Shown here one piece after another: positions 24,947 to 32,834 of a stretch of DNA of 64,000 nt. Origin of the DNA: Streptomyces sp. QL37 (GTDB lineage: Bacteria > Actinomycetota > Actinomycetes > Streptomycetales > Streptomycetaceae); assembly GCF_002941025.1 (NCBI RefSeq), contig NZ_PTJS01000001.1, positions 310,001 through 374,000 on the forward strand, read 5' to 3'. The first letter of the stretch is position 1, and every line of letters starts with the position of its first letter. A program made the position numbers and the translations under genes. The notes below the pieces were generated by a model. The model saw only the letters and a list, made by a program, of their open reading frames with translations, was not told the origin of the DNA and did no database searches.

Positions 24947-26920
24947 ATGCCCGTCGCCCCGTACCTGCGCCTCCCGCCGACCGACCGGGTGCTGTCCTCC
25001 CGCACCGGGTGGACCCGGGCCCACTGGGAGGTGACGGCAGACCGGATGCTGGACGCGCTGGTGCCGTACGCGACCCCCGGCCTCGCCCAGTACCGGTTGC
25101 CCGGGCGGTCCAGCTGGTCGGGGATCGTGTGCGACGGGCTGGAGGGGTTCGCCCGGTCGTTCCTGCTGGCCGCGTTCCGTATCGCGGGCGCCGGCGGGGC
25201 CGTGGAGCCCGCGCTGATCGAGCGGTACGCGGCGGGCCTGGCGGCCGGCACCGACCCGGACAGCGGCGAGTCGTGGCCGCGGATCACGGACTGTTCGCAG
25301 CAGATGGTCGAGGCGGCCTCGATCGCCGTGGCGCTGCACGAGACGAGGCCGTGGATCTGGGACCGGCTGGACACCGGGGTGCGGGAACGGGTGGCCGAGT
25401 GGTTCTCCGGCTTCGTCGGCGGGCGCACCTGGGACAACAACTGGCGGCTGTTCCAGGTGGTTTCCGAGCAGTTCCTGGCCTCGGTCGGAGCTCCGTACAA
25501 CCGTACGGACATCGAGTCCGGCCTCGACCGGATCGAGGACTGGTACGTCGGTGACGGCTGGTACACCGACGGCGACGGGCAGAACTTCGACTACTACATC
25601 GGCTGGGCGATGCATCTGTACCCGCTCCTGTGGTCGCGGATCGCCGGGCCGGACGACGGGGGCCGTACCGCTGTCTACCGGCAGAGGCTCAGCCGGTTTC
25701 TGGAGGACTACCCGCACTTCTTCGGGGCCGACGGCGCGCCCGTCCACCAGGGGCGATCACTGGCGTACCGTTTCGCGGCCCTGGCCCCCGTCTGGATGGG
25801 CGCGCTGGCGGACTGCACACCGCTCGCCCCGGGCCTGACCCGGCGGCTCGCCTCGGGCACGATGCGGCACTTCGCCGAGCGTGGGGTGCCGGACGAGCGC
25901 GGGTTGCTGACACTGGGCTGGTACGACACGTTCCTGCCCTCCACCCAGCCGTACTCCGGTCCCGCCTCGCCCTACTGGGCGAGCAAAGGGTTCCTCGGGC
26001 TGCTGCTCCCGGCGGACCACCCGGTGTGGACGGCGCGGGAAGTGCCGTTGCCGATCGAGGAGGGTGACCGGTACACGGCGCTGCCCGCGCCGGGCTGGCT
26101 GCTGCACGGTACGCGGCACGACGGCATCGTCCGGCTGGTCAACCACGGCAGCGACCACAAACCACCTTTCGACCCCGACGCCGCTCTCACGGACGGAGAG
26201 GAGGACCCGCATTACGCGAGGTTGGCCTACTCGACGGCGACGGCACCGGAATCCGCCCCGCACGCGGCGGCCCGCGGGATCGACAATCACCTGGCGTTGC
26301 TCGCCCCGGACGGAACACCGAGCCGCCGCGGCCGCATCCACCGGTCGCACTGTGCGGGCCGCACGGCGGGTTCCTGGTATGCCGCCGAGCTGCCGGGCGA
26401 TGACCGGGAGTACCGGATCGGGACGACGAGTGTGCTGCACGGCCCGTGGGAGATCCGCGTCCACGAGGTAGAAGCGCCCGCGGGGGCGACGGTACGGGAG
26501 GGCGGGCACCCGGTGGCACACGCGCTGCCTCCCGTCGGGGCGTCGGGGCCCGGCTGGTCGATGGCCCGCACGGCCGAGGGACTGAGCAGTGCGGTGGTCG
26601 CACTCCACGGCTGGGACGGGGCGCCGGGCACCGGTCCGGGAGCTGCGGAGGTGGCCCGGGATGTGGAGTCCAACGCGTACGGACCGCATTCCGCGACTCC
26701 CTGTCTGCGGCTGGACCGTCATCCGGGCGGCAGGAGTATTCAGGTGTCCCTCGTCGCGCTCTCCCGCGACACGCTGCATCCCGAGGTACTGCGCGAGGCG
26801 GTGTCCGTGCGGATCACGGCCGGTGAGGCATCGGTGGTGCTGACGTTCCTGGACGGTACGACGGTGGAGGTCGGGACGGATGCGGGCCGGGCGGAAGGGG
26901 CGGAGGCCGGGAGGGCCTGA
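24947..26920 (+). CDS. DUF2264 domain-containing protein
   Basis: 657 residues. The N-terminal two thirds (about 15-360) is the DUF2264 alpha-helical toroid, with WSGIVCDGLEGFARSFLLAA, WNNNWRLFQ-like DNNWRLFQVV and DGWYTDGDGQNFDYYIGWAMH segments; the C-terminal third is beta-rich. The fold resembles heparinase/glycoside hydrolase toroids and the family is found in polysaccharide utilisation loci, but I know of no firmly assigned reaction. No signal peptide is visible, so it would act inside the cell, perhaps on PL8 products in place of a GH88 enzyme. AGGAG precedes the ATG, 24 bases after the PL8 gene. Confidence 0.88.
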   Translation: MPVAPYLRLPPTDRVLSSRTGWTRAHWEVTADRMLDALVPYATPGLAQYRLPGRSSWSGIVCDGLEGFARSFLLAAFRIAGAGGAVEPALIERYAAGLAAGTDPDSGESWPRITDCSQQMVEAASIAVALHETRPWIWDRLDTGVRERVAEWFSGFVGGRTWDNNWRLFQVVSEQFLASVGAPYNRTDIESGLDRIEDWYVGDGWYTDGDGQNFDYYIGWAMHLYPLLWSRIAGPDDGGRTAVYRQRLSRFLEDYPHFFGADGAPVHQGRSLAYRFAALAPVWMGALADCTPLAPGLTRRLASGTMRHFAERGVPDERGLLTLGWYDTFLPSTQPYSGPASPYWASKGFLGLLLPADHPVWTAREVPLPIEEGDRYTALPAPGWLLHGTRHDGIVRLVNHGSDHKPPFDPDAALTDGEEDPHYARLAYSTATAPESAPHAAARGIDNHLALLAPDGTPSRRGRIHRSHCAGRTAGSWYAAELPGDDREYRIGTTSVLHGPWEIRVHEVEAPAGATVREGGHPVAHALPPVGASGPGWSMARTAEGLSSAVVALHGWDGAPGTGPGAAEVARDVESNAYGPHSATPCLRLDRHPGGRSIQVSLVALSRDTLHPEVLREAVSVRITAGEASVVLTFLDGTTVEVGTDAGRAEGAEAGRA

Positions 26921-26944
26921 ACAGCGACCTGTCTCAGCAAGTCC

Positions 26945-27280
26945 TCAGGCAGCGCTGCCGATCGTCAGCTCGACCTCGTCCCCCGTTCGGTCGAACTTCC
27001 GGATCAGCCACCTGCGACCGTCGACGGGGGTACCGGCGCCGGTGGTGTAGGCCGGGACGGTGAGTACGGGGTCCGCCGGGTCCTCGATGCGCAACTCCAC
27101 CTCGGTGACCACGTCATCGGAGAAGCGCAGGTCCAGGTCGATCGGCCACGGGGCCTCCACGAAGGCCTGGCGATCCGGCAGCCCGCCGACTCGGCAACGG
27201 GCGCCCGGAAACAGGTGGGTGTGGCCGCACACGGCCAGGTAGGTATCCGCTTCGGCCGGTCCGGTGGAGGGCTGCGACAT
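26945..27280 (-). CDS. Hypothetical protein
   Basis: 111 residues, not recognised. It starts MSQPSTGPAEADTYLAVCGH with a CGHTHLFPGARC segment, then looks beta-rich (DLRFSDDVVTEVELRIED, RWLIRKFDRTGDEVELTI). It has no signal peptide or membrane segment. The two cysteines and three histidines near the N-terminus could bind a metal. ATG with GGAG eight bases upstream; the frame is open upstream but without a ribosome site. It converges on the DUF2264 gene with 24 bases between and follows the methionine aminopeptidase gene on the same strand. Confidence 0.6.
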   Translation of the reverse strand: MSQPSTGPAEADTYLAVCGHTHLFPGARCRVGGLPDRQAFVEAPWPIDLDLRFSDDVVTEVELRIEDPADPVLTVPAYTTGAGTPVDGRRWLIRKFDRTGDEVELTIGSAA

Positions 27281-27586
27281 GAGGGAGCTCCGGAATGTGC
27301 GGTGACGGTGGGCCCTGGGCAGTCTGCGCGCCGAGCCGCCCGGTTTCCGGCCGTCCGCGCCCGCGATGCTCCGTCTGTCACCCTGTCGGAGGCCGGGAAG
27401 GCCCCGGATGACTGATGCGAGCAGGCCCGGTCGCGGGCACGCCGTTCTCGACACGGACGCGCATCGGGGCCCGGAGCGCCTCTTCACCCGGAGAAAGCGC
27501 CTCCGACGTGACGGGAAAAGGCTCAACGGCCCCCGTTCTCCTTGGTCAAAGGCGTTTCCCGGCTTCCGAGCGGCCTCTCTCGGACC
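27281..27586. other. 306-base gap without a gene
   Basis: Lies between two minus-strand genes. Only a weak AACGG/CCGTT hairpin near 27520 was seen, which could help terminate the aminopeptidase transcript; nothing else stands out. Confidence 0.4.
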
Positions 27587-28369
27587 TTACGGCTGCGAGG
27601 GCTTCGGCAACGTGAGGATCTCGGCTCCGTCCTCGGTGATGGCGATCGTGTGCTCGCTGTGTGCGGTCCGGCAGCCCGTCGCGCTTCGGAGCGTCCACCC
27701 GTCGGCGTCGGTGACGAGTTGGGCGGTGTCCTCCATGACCCACGGCTCCAGCGCCAGCAGCAGCCCGGGGCGCAGTTTGTATCCGCGGCCAGGCCGCCCG
27801 GTGTTGGCGACGTGCGGGTCCTGGTGCATCGTCGAGCCGATGCCATGCCCTCCGAATTCGGTGTTGATCTCGTATCCGGCCTGGCCGAGTACCGTGCCGA
27901 TGGCGTGGGAGATGTCGCCGATACGAGCTCCGGGGCCGGCGGCGGCGATCCCTGCAGCGAGTGCGCGTTCGGTTGCCCGGATCATCGCGACGCTCTCGGA
28001 GGGCTGTGCGTTGCCCACCACGAAGCTGATGGCGGCGTCCGCGGCGATTCCGCGCTTGGAGACTGCCAGATCGAGTGTGAGCAGATCACCGTCGGCGAGC
28101 GTGTAGTCGTGGGGCCGCCCGTGGAGCACCGCGTCGTTGACTGCCGTGCAGATGTAGTGGCCGAACGGGCCCCGCCCGAAGGACGGTGCGTAGTCGACGT
28201 AGCAGGACAGCGCGCCCGCCTCGGCGATCATGGACTTGGCCCACCGGTCGATGTCCAGGAGGTTCGTGCCGACCGTGCTCCGCCCCTTCAGCGTCTGCAG
28301 GATTTCTGCGACCAGGGCGCCTGTGTCTTTTGCCCGGGCCAGCAGGGCGGGGTTCAGGATCTCGATCAT
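27587..28369 (-). CDS. map: Type I methionine aminopeptidase
   Basis: 260 residues. Removes the initiator methionine from new proteins. The pita-bread metal ligands are visible: the Asp of LLTLDLAV, the Asp of AADAAISF, His of EFGGHGIG, Glu of LALEPWVM and Glu of HSEHTIAI; AVNDAVLHGRP holds the substrate-binding histidine. No N-terminal SH3-ligand extension is present. In Streptomyces such a gene is usually an extra copy beside the one in the ribosomal-protein cluster; ribosomal genes are absent here, so it is probably a secondary enzyme. The ATG has GGAAAG upstream, and a tandem 12-bp repeat lies in the promoter. Confidence 0.93.
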   Translation of the reverse strand: MIEILNPALLARAKDTGALVAEILQTLKGRSTVGTNLLDIDRWAKSMIAEAGALSCYVDYAPSFGRGPFGHYICTAVNDAVLHGRPHDYTLADGDLLTLDLAVSKRGIAADAAISFVVGNAQPSESVAMIRATERALAAGIAAAGPGARIGDISHAIGTVLGQAGYEINTEFGGHGIGSTMHQDPHVANTGRPGRGYKLRPGLLLALEPWVMEDTAQLVTDADGWTLRSATGCRTAHSEHTIAITEDGAEILTLPKPSQP

Positions 28370-28394
28370 GTGCCACTTTCCTCATGGACCCAAC

Positions 28395-28420
28395 AACTAT
28401 ACCGGTCAAACTATACCGGT
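28395..28420 (-). repeat. Tandem 12-bp direct repeat in the map promoter
   Basis: AACTATACCGGT occurs at 28395-28406 and again at 28409-28420, a 14-base period, 26-51 bases before the methionine aminopeptidase ATG. Read on the minus strand each copy is ACCGGTATAGTT, containing TATAGT, a good -10 box, and the left copy continues into the palindrome TACCGGTA. It may be an operator for an unknown regulator or a doubled promoter element. Confidence 0.6.
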
Positions 28421-28686
28421 ATTAAAATTGGTGCAAGCTGGCAGGCTGCGGGCGGGGCGCGATCCAAGGTGTGGCACCCTCTCGCCGACCAAAAGGCGGT
28501 CGGCGACGCCGTCGCCTTCGCCACGGAGCACCTTTCGGCCGCAAGAGCCCACCCGATCGCGGGCGCTGCCGCATGCGCCTGCGGCAGCACGGCAGCAGCC
28601 GCAGCAGTGGCCGCCAGACCGGCCGCGCCCGTCAGGAAGCCGCGTCGGCCCCGGCCGGGGGGGGAATGACACGGCGCCAGGTGCAC
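28411..28686 (-). pseudogene. Possible truncated Tat-secreted protein
   Basis: An open frame of 91 codons begins with GTG and encodes RRGFLTGAAGLAATAAAAAV, a convincing twin-arginine signal sequence with a PQAHAAAPA-type cleavage region. The remaining 50 residues match no family I can recognise and run into the repeat area in front of the map gene. It reads like the 5' end of a secreted-protein gene whose body has been lost. No good ribosome site was found, so it may be chance. Confidence 0.35.
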
Positions 28687-28866
28687 TCGCGCCGGTCAGC
28701 CCCGGACCTCGGCGGCCGGCGTCCGCAGCGCCTCCCCCCGCAAGGTCCGCACCCGGAACCCGGTGGGGACCTCGCCCTACGCCGGCTCGTCGTACCACGG
28801 CGGCACTGCGACCTCCCGGTGTGCCCAGCGCGTGCCGGGGGTGACCCCAAGTCGGTGAGGCTCACG

Positions 28867-28884
28867 ACTCAATGAAAGTTGAGT
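28867..28884 (+). promoter_or_regulatory. Palindromic TetR-type operator
   Basis: ACTCAA (28867-28872) and TTGAGT (28879-28884) form perfect 6-bp arms around TGAAAG. A related arm, TTCACTCA at 28960-28967, inversely repeats TGAGTGAA at 28880-28887 and lies at the start of the TetR gene. Position suggests autoregulation by the TetR protein. Confidence 0.5.
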
Positions 28885-28931
28885 GAAGGCTACATTTCCA
28901 GAGTGACGCAAGGCTGCCTGCCCCGGGAATC

Positions 28932-28960
28932 TTGCCGCAGCATCCCCATATTGCTAGTTT
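28932..28960 (+). promoter_or_regulatory. Candidate promoter of the TetR-hydrolase pair
   Basis: TTGCCG (28932-28937), a 17-base spacer and TAGTTT (28955-28960). Transcription would start near 28967, which is exactly an in-frame ATG, so a leaderless start is possible. Confidence 0.45.
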
Positions 28961-28990
28961 TCACTCATGATTCGAGAGGAAGGGCGCCCG

Positions 28991-29644
28991 GTGCAGGCTG
29001 CTGCGCGCTCCCAGAAGCGTGGCCCCTATCAGCGTTCCAAGGAGCGCCGGGAACGCATCGCCCTCGCCGTTCTGGAGCTGGTCGACGAGTTCGGTCACGA
29101 AGGTGTCACCACTGCCCTGGTGGCGGCGCGGTCGGAGTCCAGGGAGCCGACGGTCCTGTATCACTTCCCGACCAAGGAGCATCTGCTCGTCGCCGCTCTC
29201 GACCGCGTCGACGACCTGGAAGCCGACCTGTCAGGCATCAGCGAGGGGCGGTTCGCACTGGACCTCGACGCCCTTCGGGATGTCGCGAACGCCTCGGTGA
29301 CGGTCCATGACCGGCGGCTGCGCCTGTTCGTGATGCTGCGCGGCCAGGCCGCGACCCCCGGCCACCCGGCCGCCGAATACTTCGCACGCCGGACGGAGCG
29401 GGCTCTCACGGTCTGGACCGGCATCATCACGAGAAGTCAGCGCGACGGCCTGGCCCATCCAGGCCTGGACCCCCGCGACACGGCCCGGCAGGTCCTCGCA
29501 CTCTGGGACGGCCTGGTTCTCGCTCATTTCAGTGGCCAGAGCTTCGACTGCGGCCAGGCGCTGGTGGACGGCATCCGCCGGCTGACGGGCCGCAACTGGG
29601 TCGAAGCGCTCGCCGAGTTCAACCGGCCGGACCTCGGCCTCTGA
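28991..29644 (+). CDS. TetR family transcriptional regulator
   Basis: 217 residues from a GTG that has GAGGAAGG seven bases upstream. An ATG eight codons earlier (28967) has no ribosome site but coincides with the predicted transcription start. The recognition region is EGVTTALVAARSESREPTVLYHFPTKEHLLVAAL at about residues 37-70; the serine/glutamate-rich turn is unusual compared with the normal AxxAGVSxGxLYxHF. The rest is the helical ligand domain. It is 21 bases upstream of the alpha/beta hydrolase gene and probably co-transcribed, with a palindrome in front, so it likely controls both genes. Confidence 0.85.
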   Translation: MQAAARSQKRGPYQRSKERRERIALAVLELVDEFGHEGVTTALVAARSESREPTVLYHFPTKEHLLVAALDRVDDLEADLSGISEGRFALDLDALRDVANASVTVHDRRLRLFVMLRGQAATPGHPAAEYFARRTERALTVWTGIITRSQRDGLAHPGLDPRDTARQVLALWDGLVLAHFSGQSFDCGQALVDGIRRLTGRNWVEALAEFNRPDLGL

Positions 29645-29665
29645 ATCGAACGGAAACAGAAGACC

Positions 29666-31657
29666 ATGGCCTCACAGTCGTTCGACGACCCCTATGTGGA
29701 CGTAGATGAGTGGCGCGACGCGCCTCAGCCCCACCGCTACGTCCACGGGGGCTTCGAGGGAACCGAGACCCGGTTCTCCCTCTACTTCCCCCCGGCCGGG
29801 GCTTACCAGGGACGGTTCTTCCAACACATCACCCCCGTCCCCGAGAGCGAGCACCTGGCGCAGTCCGCCGGAGGCCAGGAGGACAAGATCGGGTTCGCGT
29901 TCAGCGCCGGCGGATACTTCCTGGAGACGAACGGCGGAGGCCCCTCCGGGGTACCCGGCACCGACACGGACCCGACCGTCGCCGGCTACCGGGCGAACGC
30001 CGCCGCAGCGGAGTACTCGCGGACCGTCGCCCGTCAGGTGTACGGCGACCACCGGACCTACGGCTACGCCTACGGCGGCAGCGGCGGAGCCTTCCGGACC
30101 ATGGGTTCCGCGGAGAACACCCAAGGGGTGTGGGACGGCTTCGTCCCCTACGTCCCCGGCAGCCCGATGGCCGCACCCAACGTCTTCGCCGTACGGATGC
30201 ACGCTCAGCGGGTACTGCGCCACAAATTCGACCACATCGTGGACGCGATGGAACCCGGTGGCAGCGGAGACCCCCACGCCGGCCTGACCCCCGAGGAGAG
30301 CGCCGCGCTCACCGAGGTGACACGTATGGGCTTCCCGATCCGCTCCTGGTTCGGACACCGGACCATGGGCACCCACGCCTTCGGAACGCTGTACCCGCAC
30401 GTCGTCGCGGTGGACCCGGGATACTTCGAGGAGTTCTGGACCACTCCCGGCTATCTCGGGGCCGACCCCGAATCGGCCATTCACCGAGAACGGGTCCGTT
30501 TCGACAGTACGGTCAGCGAAGTCCTCTTCCGGCGTGACCGCCCGGACCTGGGCCACTTCGGCGAACAGGGGGAAACCGCCCACGGCGGCGTGGACGAGGC
30601 GTTCAAGGGGGCGGCGGGCGACCCCGACACCGTCGTCGCACTACGTCTGACGAGCGGGGCCGGCCCTGAGACGCTGGGCGCCGAACTGTCCGTCACCAAT
30701 GGAGAGGCCAGGGGCGCCAAGCTGAGGCTGAAGGGCTTCCTGGGCAACCTCGCGGTCGTGGACATGCCGGACCTCGACCCGGCTCTGTCCGTCCTGCGTG
30801 CCGGTGACACGGTCCACGTGGACAACAGCAACTTCCTCGCGGCCCAGACCTACCACCGCCACCAGGTCCCGGGCCCCGAATACCCGGTATGGGACCAGTT
30901 CCGGGACACCGAGGGCACCCCGATACCGCCCCAACGGCCCTTCCAGCTCGCCCCGATGTTCACCATCGGAGCCGCCGGGAGTCTGCCCACCGGACAGATC
31001 AGCGGCAAGATGATCGTCGTGTCCTGCCTGCTCGACCGGGAGGCGTTCCCCTGGCAGGCCGACTGGTACCGCACCAAGGTCACCGAACATCTCGGTGAGG
31101 CCGCCGACGACAACCTCCGGCTCTGGTACGTCGACAACGCACTGCACGCCGACTCGGAACGCCAGGAACATCCGACGCACACCGTCAGCTACCTCGGCGT
31201 GCTGCACGAGGCGCTCCGCAGCCTCGCCGACTGGGTGGAGAAGGACATACCACCGGCAGCCGACAGCCGGTACGGGATCAGTGACGGACAGATCGTCGTG
31301 CCCGACTCCGCGGCCGACCGCGGCGGGGTCCAGCCCGTGGTTCACATAACCGCCGGGGGCGGCCAACGGGTGGACATCCCGGCAGGCACCAGCGTGCTCG
31401 TGAAAGTGACCGCTGAGACGCCGCCGGGCGTCGGCCGGATCGTGCGGATCCAGTGGGACATGGACGGAGACGGCACCTACGAGATCGACGAAGTCACCGA
31501 ACCTTCGAACCGGTTGACCCTCGAACGTCACCACACGTACACCGCCCCCGGCACCCACTTCGTCACCGCCCGGGTATCGGCACAGCGCGACGCGGACCCG
31601 GAAACCCCCTTCGCCCGCATCGACAACCTGGCCCGGGCCCGGATCGTCGTGCGGTAA
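29666..31657 (+). CDS. Alpha/beta hydrolase (tannase/feruloyl-esterase-like) with C-terminal PKD-like domain
   Basis: 663 residues, no recognisable signal peptide. The nucleophile elbow is YAYGGSGGAFRTMGS with Ser139, followed by GVWDGFVPYVPGSPM, the layout of tannase/feruloyl esterase-type hydrolases. A later LWYVDNALHADSE segment (about residue 490) offers the Asp and His of the triad. Residues from about 580 (GGGQRVDIPAGTSVLVKVTAETP, IQWDMDGDGTYE, HTYTAPGTHFVTARV) form a PKD/Ig-like beta domain, usually for binding polymers or proteins. The substrate is unknown, and an intracellular PKD protein is unusual. It follows the TetR gene closely and is followed by a strong terminator. Confidence 0.7.
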   Translation: MASQSFDDPYVDVDEWRDAPQPHRYVHGGFEGTETRFSLYFPPAGAYQGRFFQHITPVPESEHLAQSAGGQEDKIGFAFSAGGYFLETNGGGPSGVPGTDTDPTVAGYRANAAAAEYSRTVARQVYGDHRTYGYAYGGSGGAFRTMGSAENTQGVWDGFVPYVPGSPMAAPNVFAVRMHAQRVLRHKFDHIVDAMEPGGSGDPHAGLTPEESAALTEVTRMGFPIRSWFGHRTMGTHAFGTLYPHVVAVDPGYFEEFWTTPGYLGADPESAIHRERVRFDSTVSEVLFRRDRPDLGHFGEQGETAHGGVDEAFKGAAGDPDTVVALRLTSGAGPETLGAELSVTNGEARGAKLRLKGFLGNLAVVDMPDLDPALSVLRAGDTVHVDNSNFLAAQTYHRHQVPGPEYPVWDQFRDTEGTPIPPQRPFQLAPMFTIGAAGSLPTGQISGKMIVVSCLLDREAFPWQADWYRTKVTEHLGEAADDNLRLWYVDNALHADSERQEHPTHTVSYLGVLHEALRSLADWVEKDIPPAADSRYGISDGQIVVPDSAADRGGVQPVVHITAGGGQRVDIPAGTSVLVKVTAETPPGVGRIVRIQWDMDGDGTYEIDEVTEPSNRLTLERHHTYTAPGTHFVTARVSAQRDADPETPFARIDNLARARIVVR

Positions 31658-31675
31658 CTCCCACCGTGCCGGCCT

Positions 31676-31724
31676 GGCGTCCTGCCCGGAGCTCGCGGAC
31701 GCTCCGTAGCTCCGGCAGGACGCC
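31676..31724 (+). terminator. Long terminator hairpin after the hydrolase gene
   Basis: GGCGTCCTGCC...GGAGCT (31676-31693) pairs with AGCTCCGGCAGGACGCC (31708-31724), 17 bp with one bulged C, around a 14-nt loop. It starts 19 bases after the stop codon. Confidence 0.75.
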
Positions 31725-31993
31725 ACAGGCGATCCTCGTCCGGGACGGCGTGAAGCGGCGGTTCAGGTCCCCTCGACCGGTGGCGGGGACAACTGCCCTC
31801 GCCGCGATCCGCTGGTGACGCGCCCGCGCATGCCCGTTCCAGCGAAGTACCCGCATGATCCCGGGCCACGGAACGCAGTGTTGCGTCGTGGAAGGGGATG
31901 GTCTTCACTCGTCAACGCGCACCACTTAGGAGAATCGGCAACCGCAAGGGCCCGGCACGCGCCACCGCCCGGCAACCGACTTGAGAAGGTCAC

Positions 31994-32704
31994 GTGCATG
32001 TGAACCGCCACGATGAACCGGTCGCTCCCGGCCGCCGCCTTCTCGCGGCGGCCCCCGACGCCGGTCTGCGCCGTTCCCTGACCGCGCGACTGGGTTCGTC
32101 GGGATACGTCGTCGAAGCGGTGGAGACCGGAGCGGAGGCCGTGAAGTCGCTGAGGCAGCAGCACTTCGATCTGATCATCGTGGACATGGACATCCCCGAC
32201 CTGCGGGAGCTGGCCCGCCACCGGCCCACTCTGATCGAGCGGCCGCCCATCCTCTGTGTGGCCTCGTGCGACTCACTGGACGAGCTGGTTCCCGAGATCG
32301 GGACAGAGGTGGCCGACTACGTCACCAAGCCGTGCCGGACCGCCGAACTGCTCGCGCGGGTCCAGGTCCTGCTGCGGGCAAGCAGTGTGGCGCGTGAACC
32401 GGTGTTGCGCTACGAAGACCTGGTGCTGGACGAGGTGGTGTACCAAGTGTGCCGCGGTGAGCGGCGGTTGGAGGTGACGGCGGCGGAGTTCCGGCTGTTG
32501 CGTCATCTGCTGCTCAACGCGGGCCGGGTGCTGTCCAAGGAGCAGCTGGCCTGGCAGGTCTGGGGCGAGTCGCGGGCCGCCAACACGGTGGAGCGACTCA
32601 TGTCCCGCCTGCGTCGGAAGGTCGACCAGGCGCAGCCCGCGCTCATCCACACCCGGCGCGGATTCGGCTACTGGCTGGGGAGCGCGGCCGAACCCAGGAT
32701 GTGA
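31994..32704 (+). CDS. OmpR/PhoB family response regulator (orphan, atypical receiver)
   Basis: 236 residues. The receiver domain (about 14-128) keeps the phospho-acceptor Asp64 in LIIVDMDIPD and Lys112 in DYVTKPC, but the N-terminal acidic pair that binds Mg is reduced to one Asp (AAAPDAGLRR). The C-terminal winged helix (about 140-230) is intact: LEVTAAEFRLLRHLLLNAGRVLSKEQLAWQVWG, then SRLRRKVD and HTRRGFGYWL. No sensor kinase is adjacent, so it may work without phosphorylation or with a distant kinase. GTG start with AAGG upstream; a second GTG two codons on is possible. Four 11-nt-spaced repeats follow its stop codon, before the P450 gene. Confidence 0.9.
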   Translation: MHVNRHDEPVAPGRRLLAAAPDAGLRRSLTARLGSSGYVVEAVETGAEAVKSLRQQHFDLIIVDMDIPDLRELARHRPTLIERPPILCVASCDSLDELVPEIGTEVADYVTKPCRTAELLARVQVLLRASSVAREPVLRYEDLVLDEVVYQVCRGERRLEVTAAEFRLLRHLLLNAGRVLSKEQLAWQVWGESRAANTVERLMSRLRRKVDQAQPALIHTRRGFGYWLGSAAEPRM

Positions 32705-32714
32705 CACCCATCAC

Positions 32715-32753
32715 GTCCGCTTTATGTCAGGTTCCTGTCCGGAGCCCGTCAGC
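32715..32753 (+). promoter_or_regulatory. Four 11-nt-period direct repeats, probable response-regulator site
   Basis: GTCCGC (32715), GTCAGG (32726), GTCCGG (32737) and GTCAGC (32748) repeat at exactly 11-base steps, giving the pattern GTCMGS-N5. OmpR/PhoB proteins bind head-to-tail to direct repeats with this helical period. The array lies 11 bases after the response regulator stop and ends 81 bases before the P450 start. Confidence 0.65.
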
Positions 32754-32834
32754 CGGCTCTGTTTGCATGCGCTCATCGATGTTTCCCGTCTCCGGTGCCT
32801 GTTGTGCACCCGTGGCGACGAACAGAGGAGGCCC

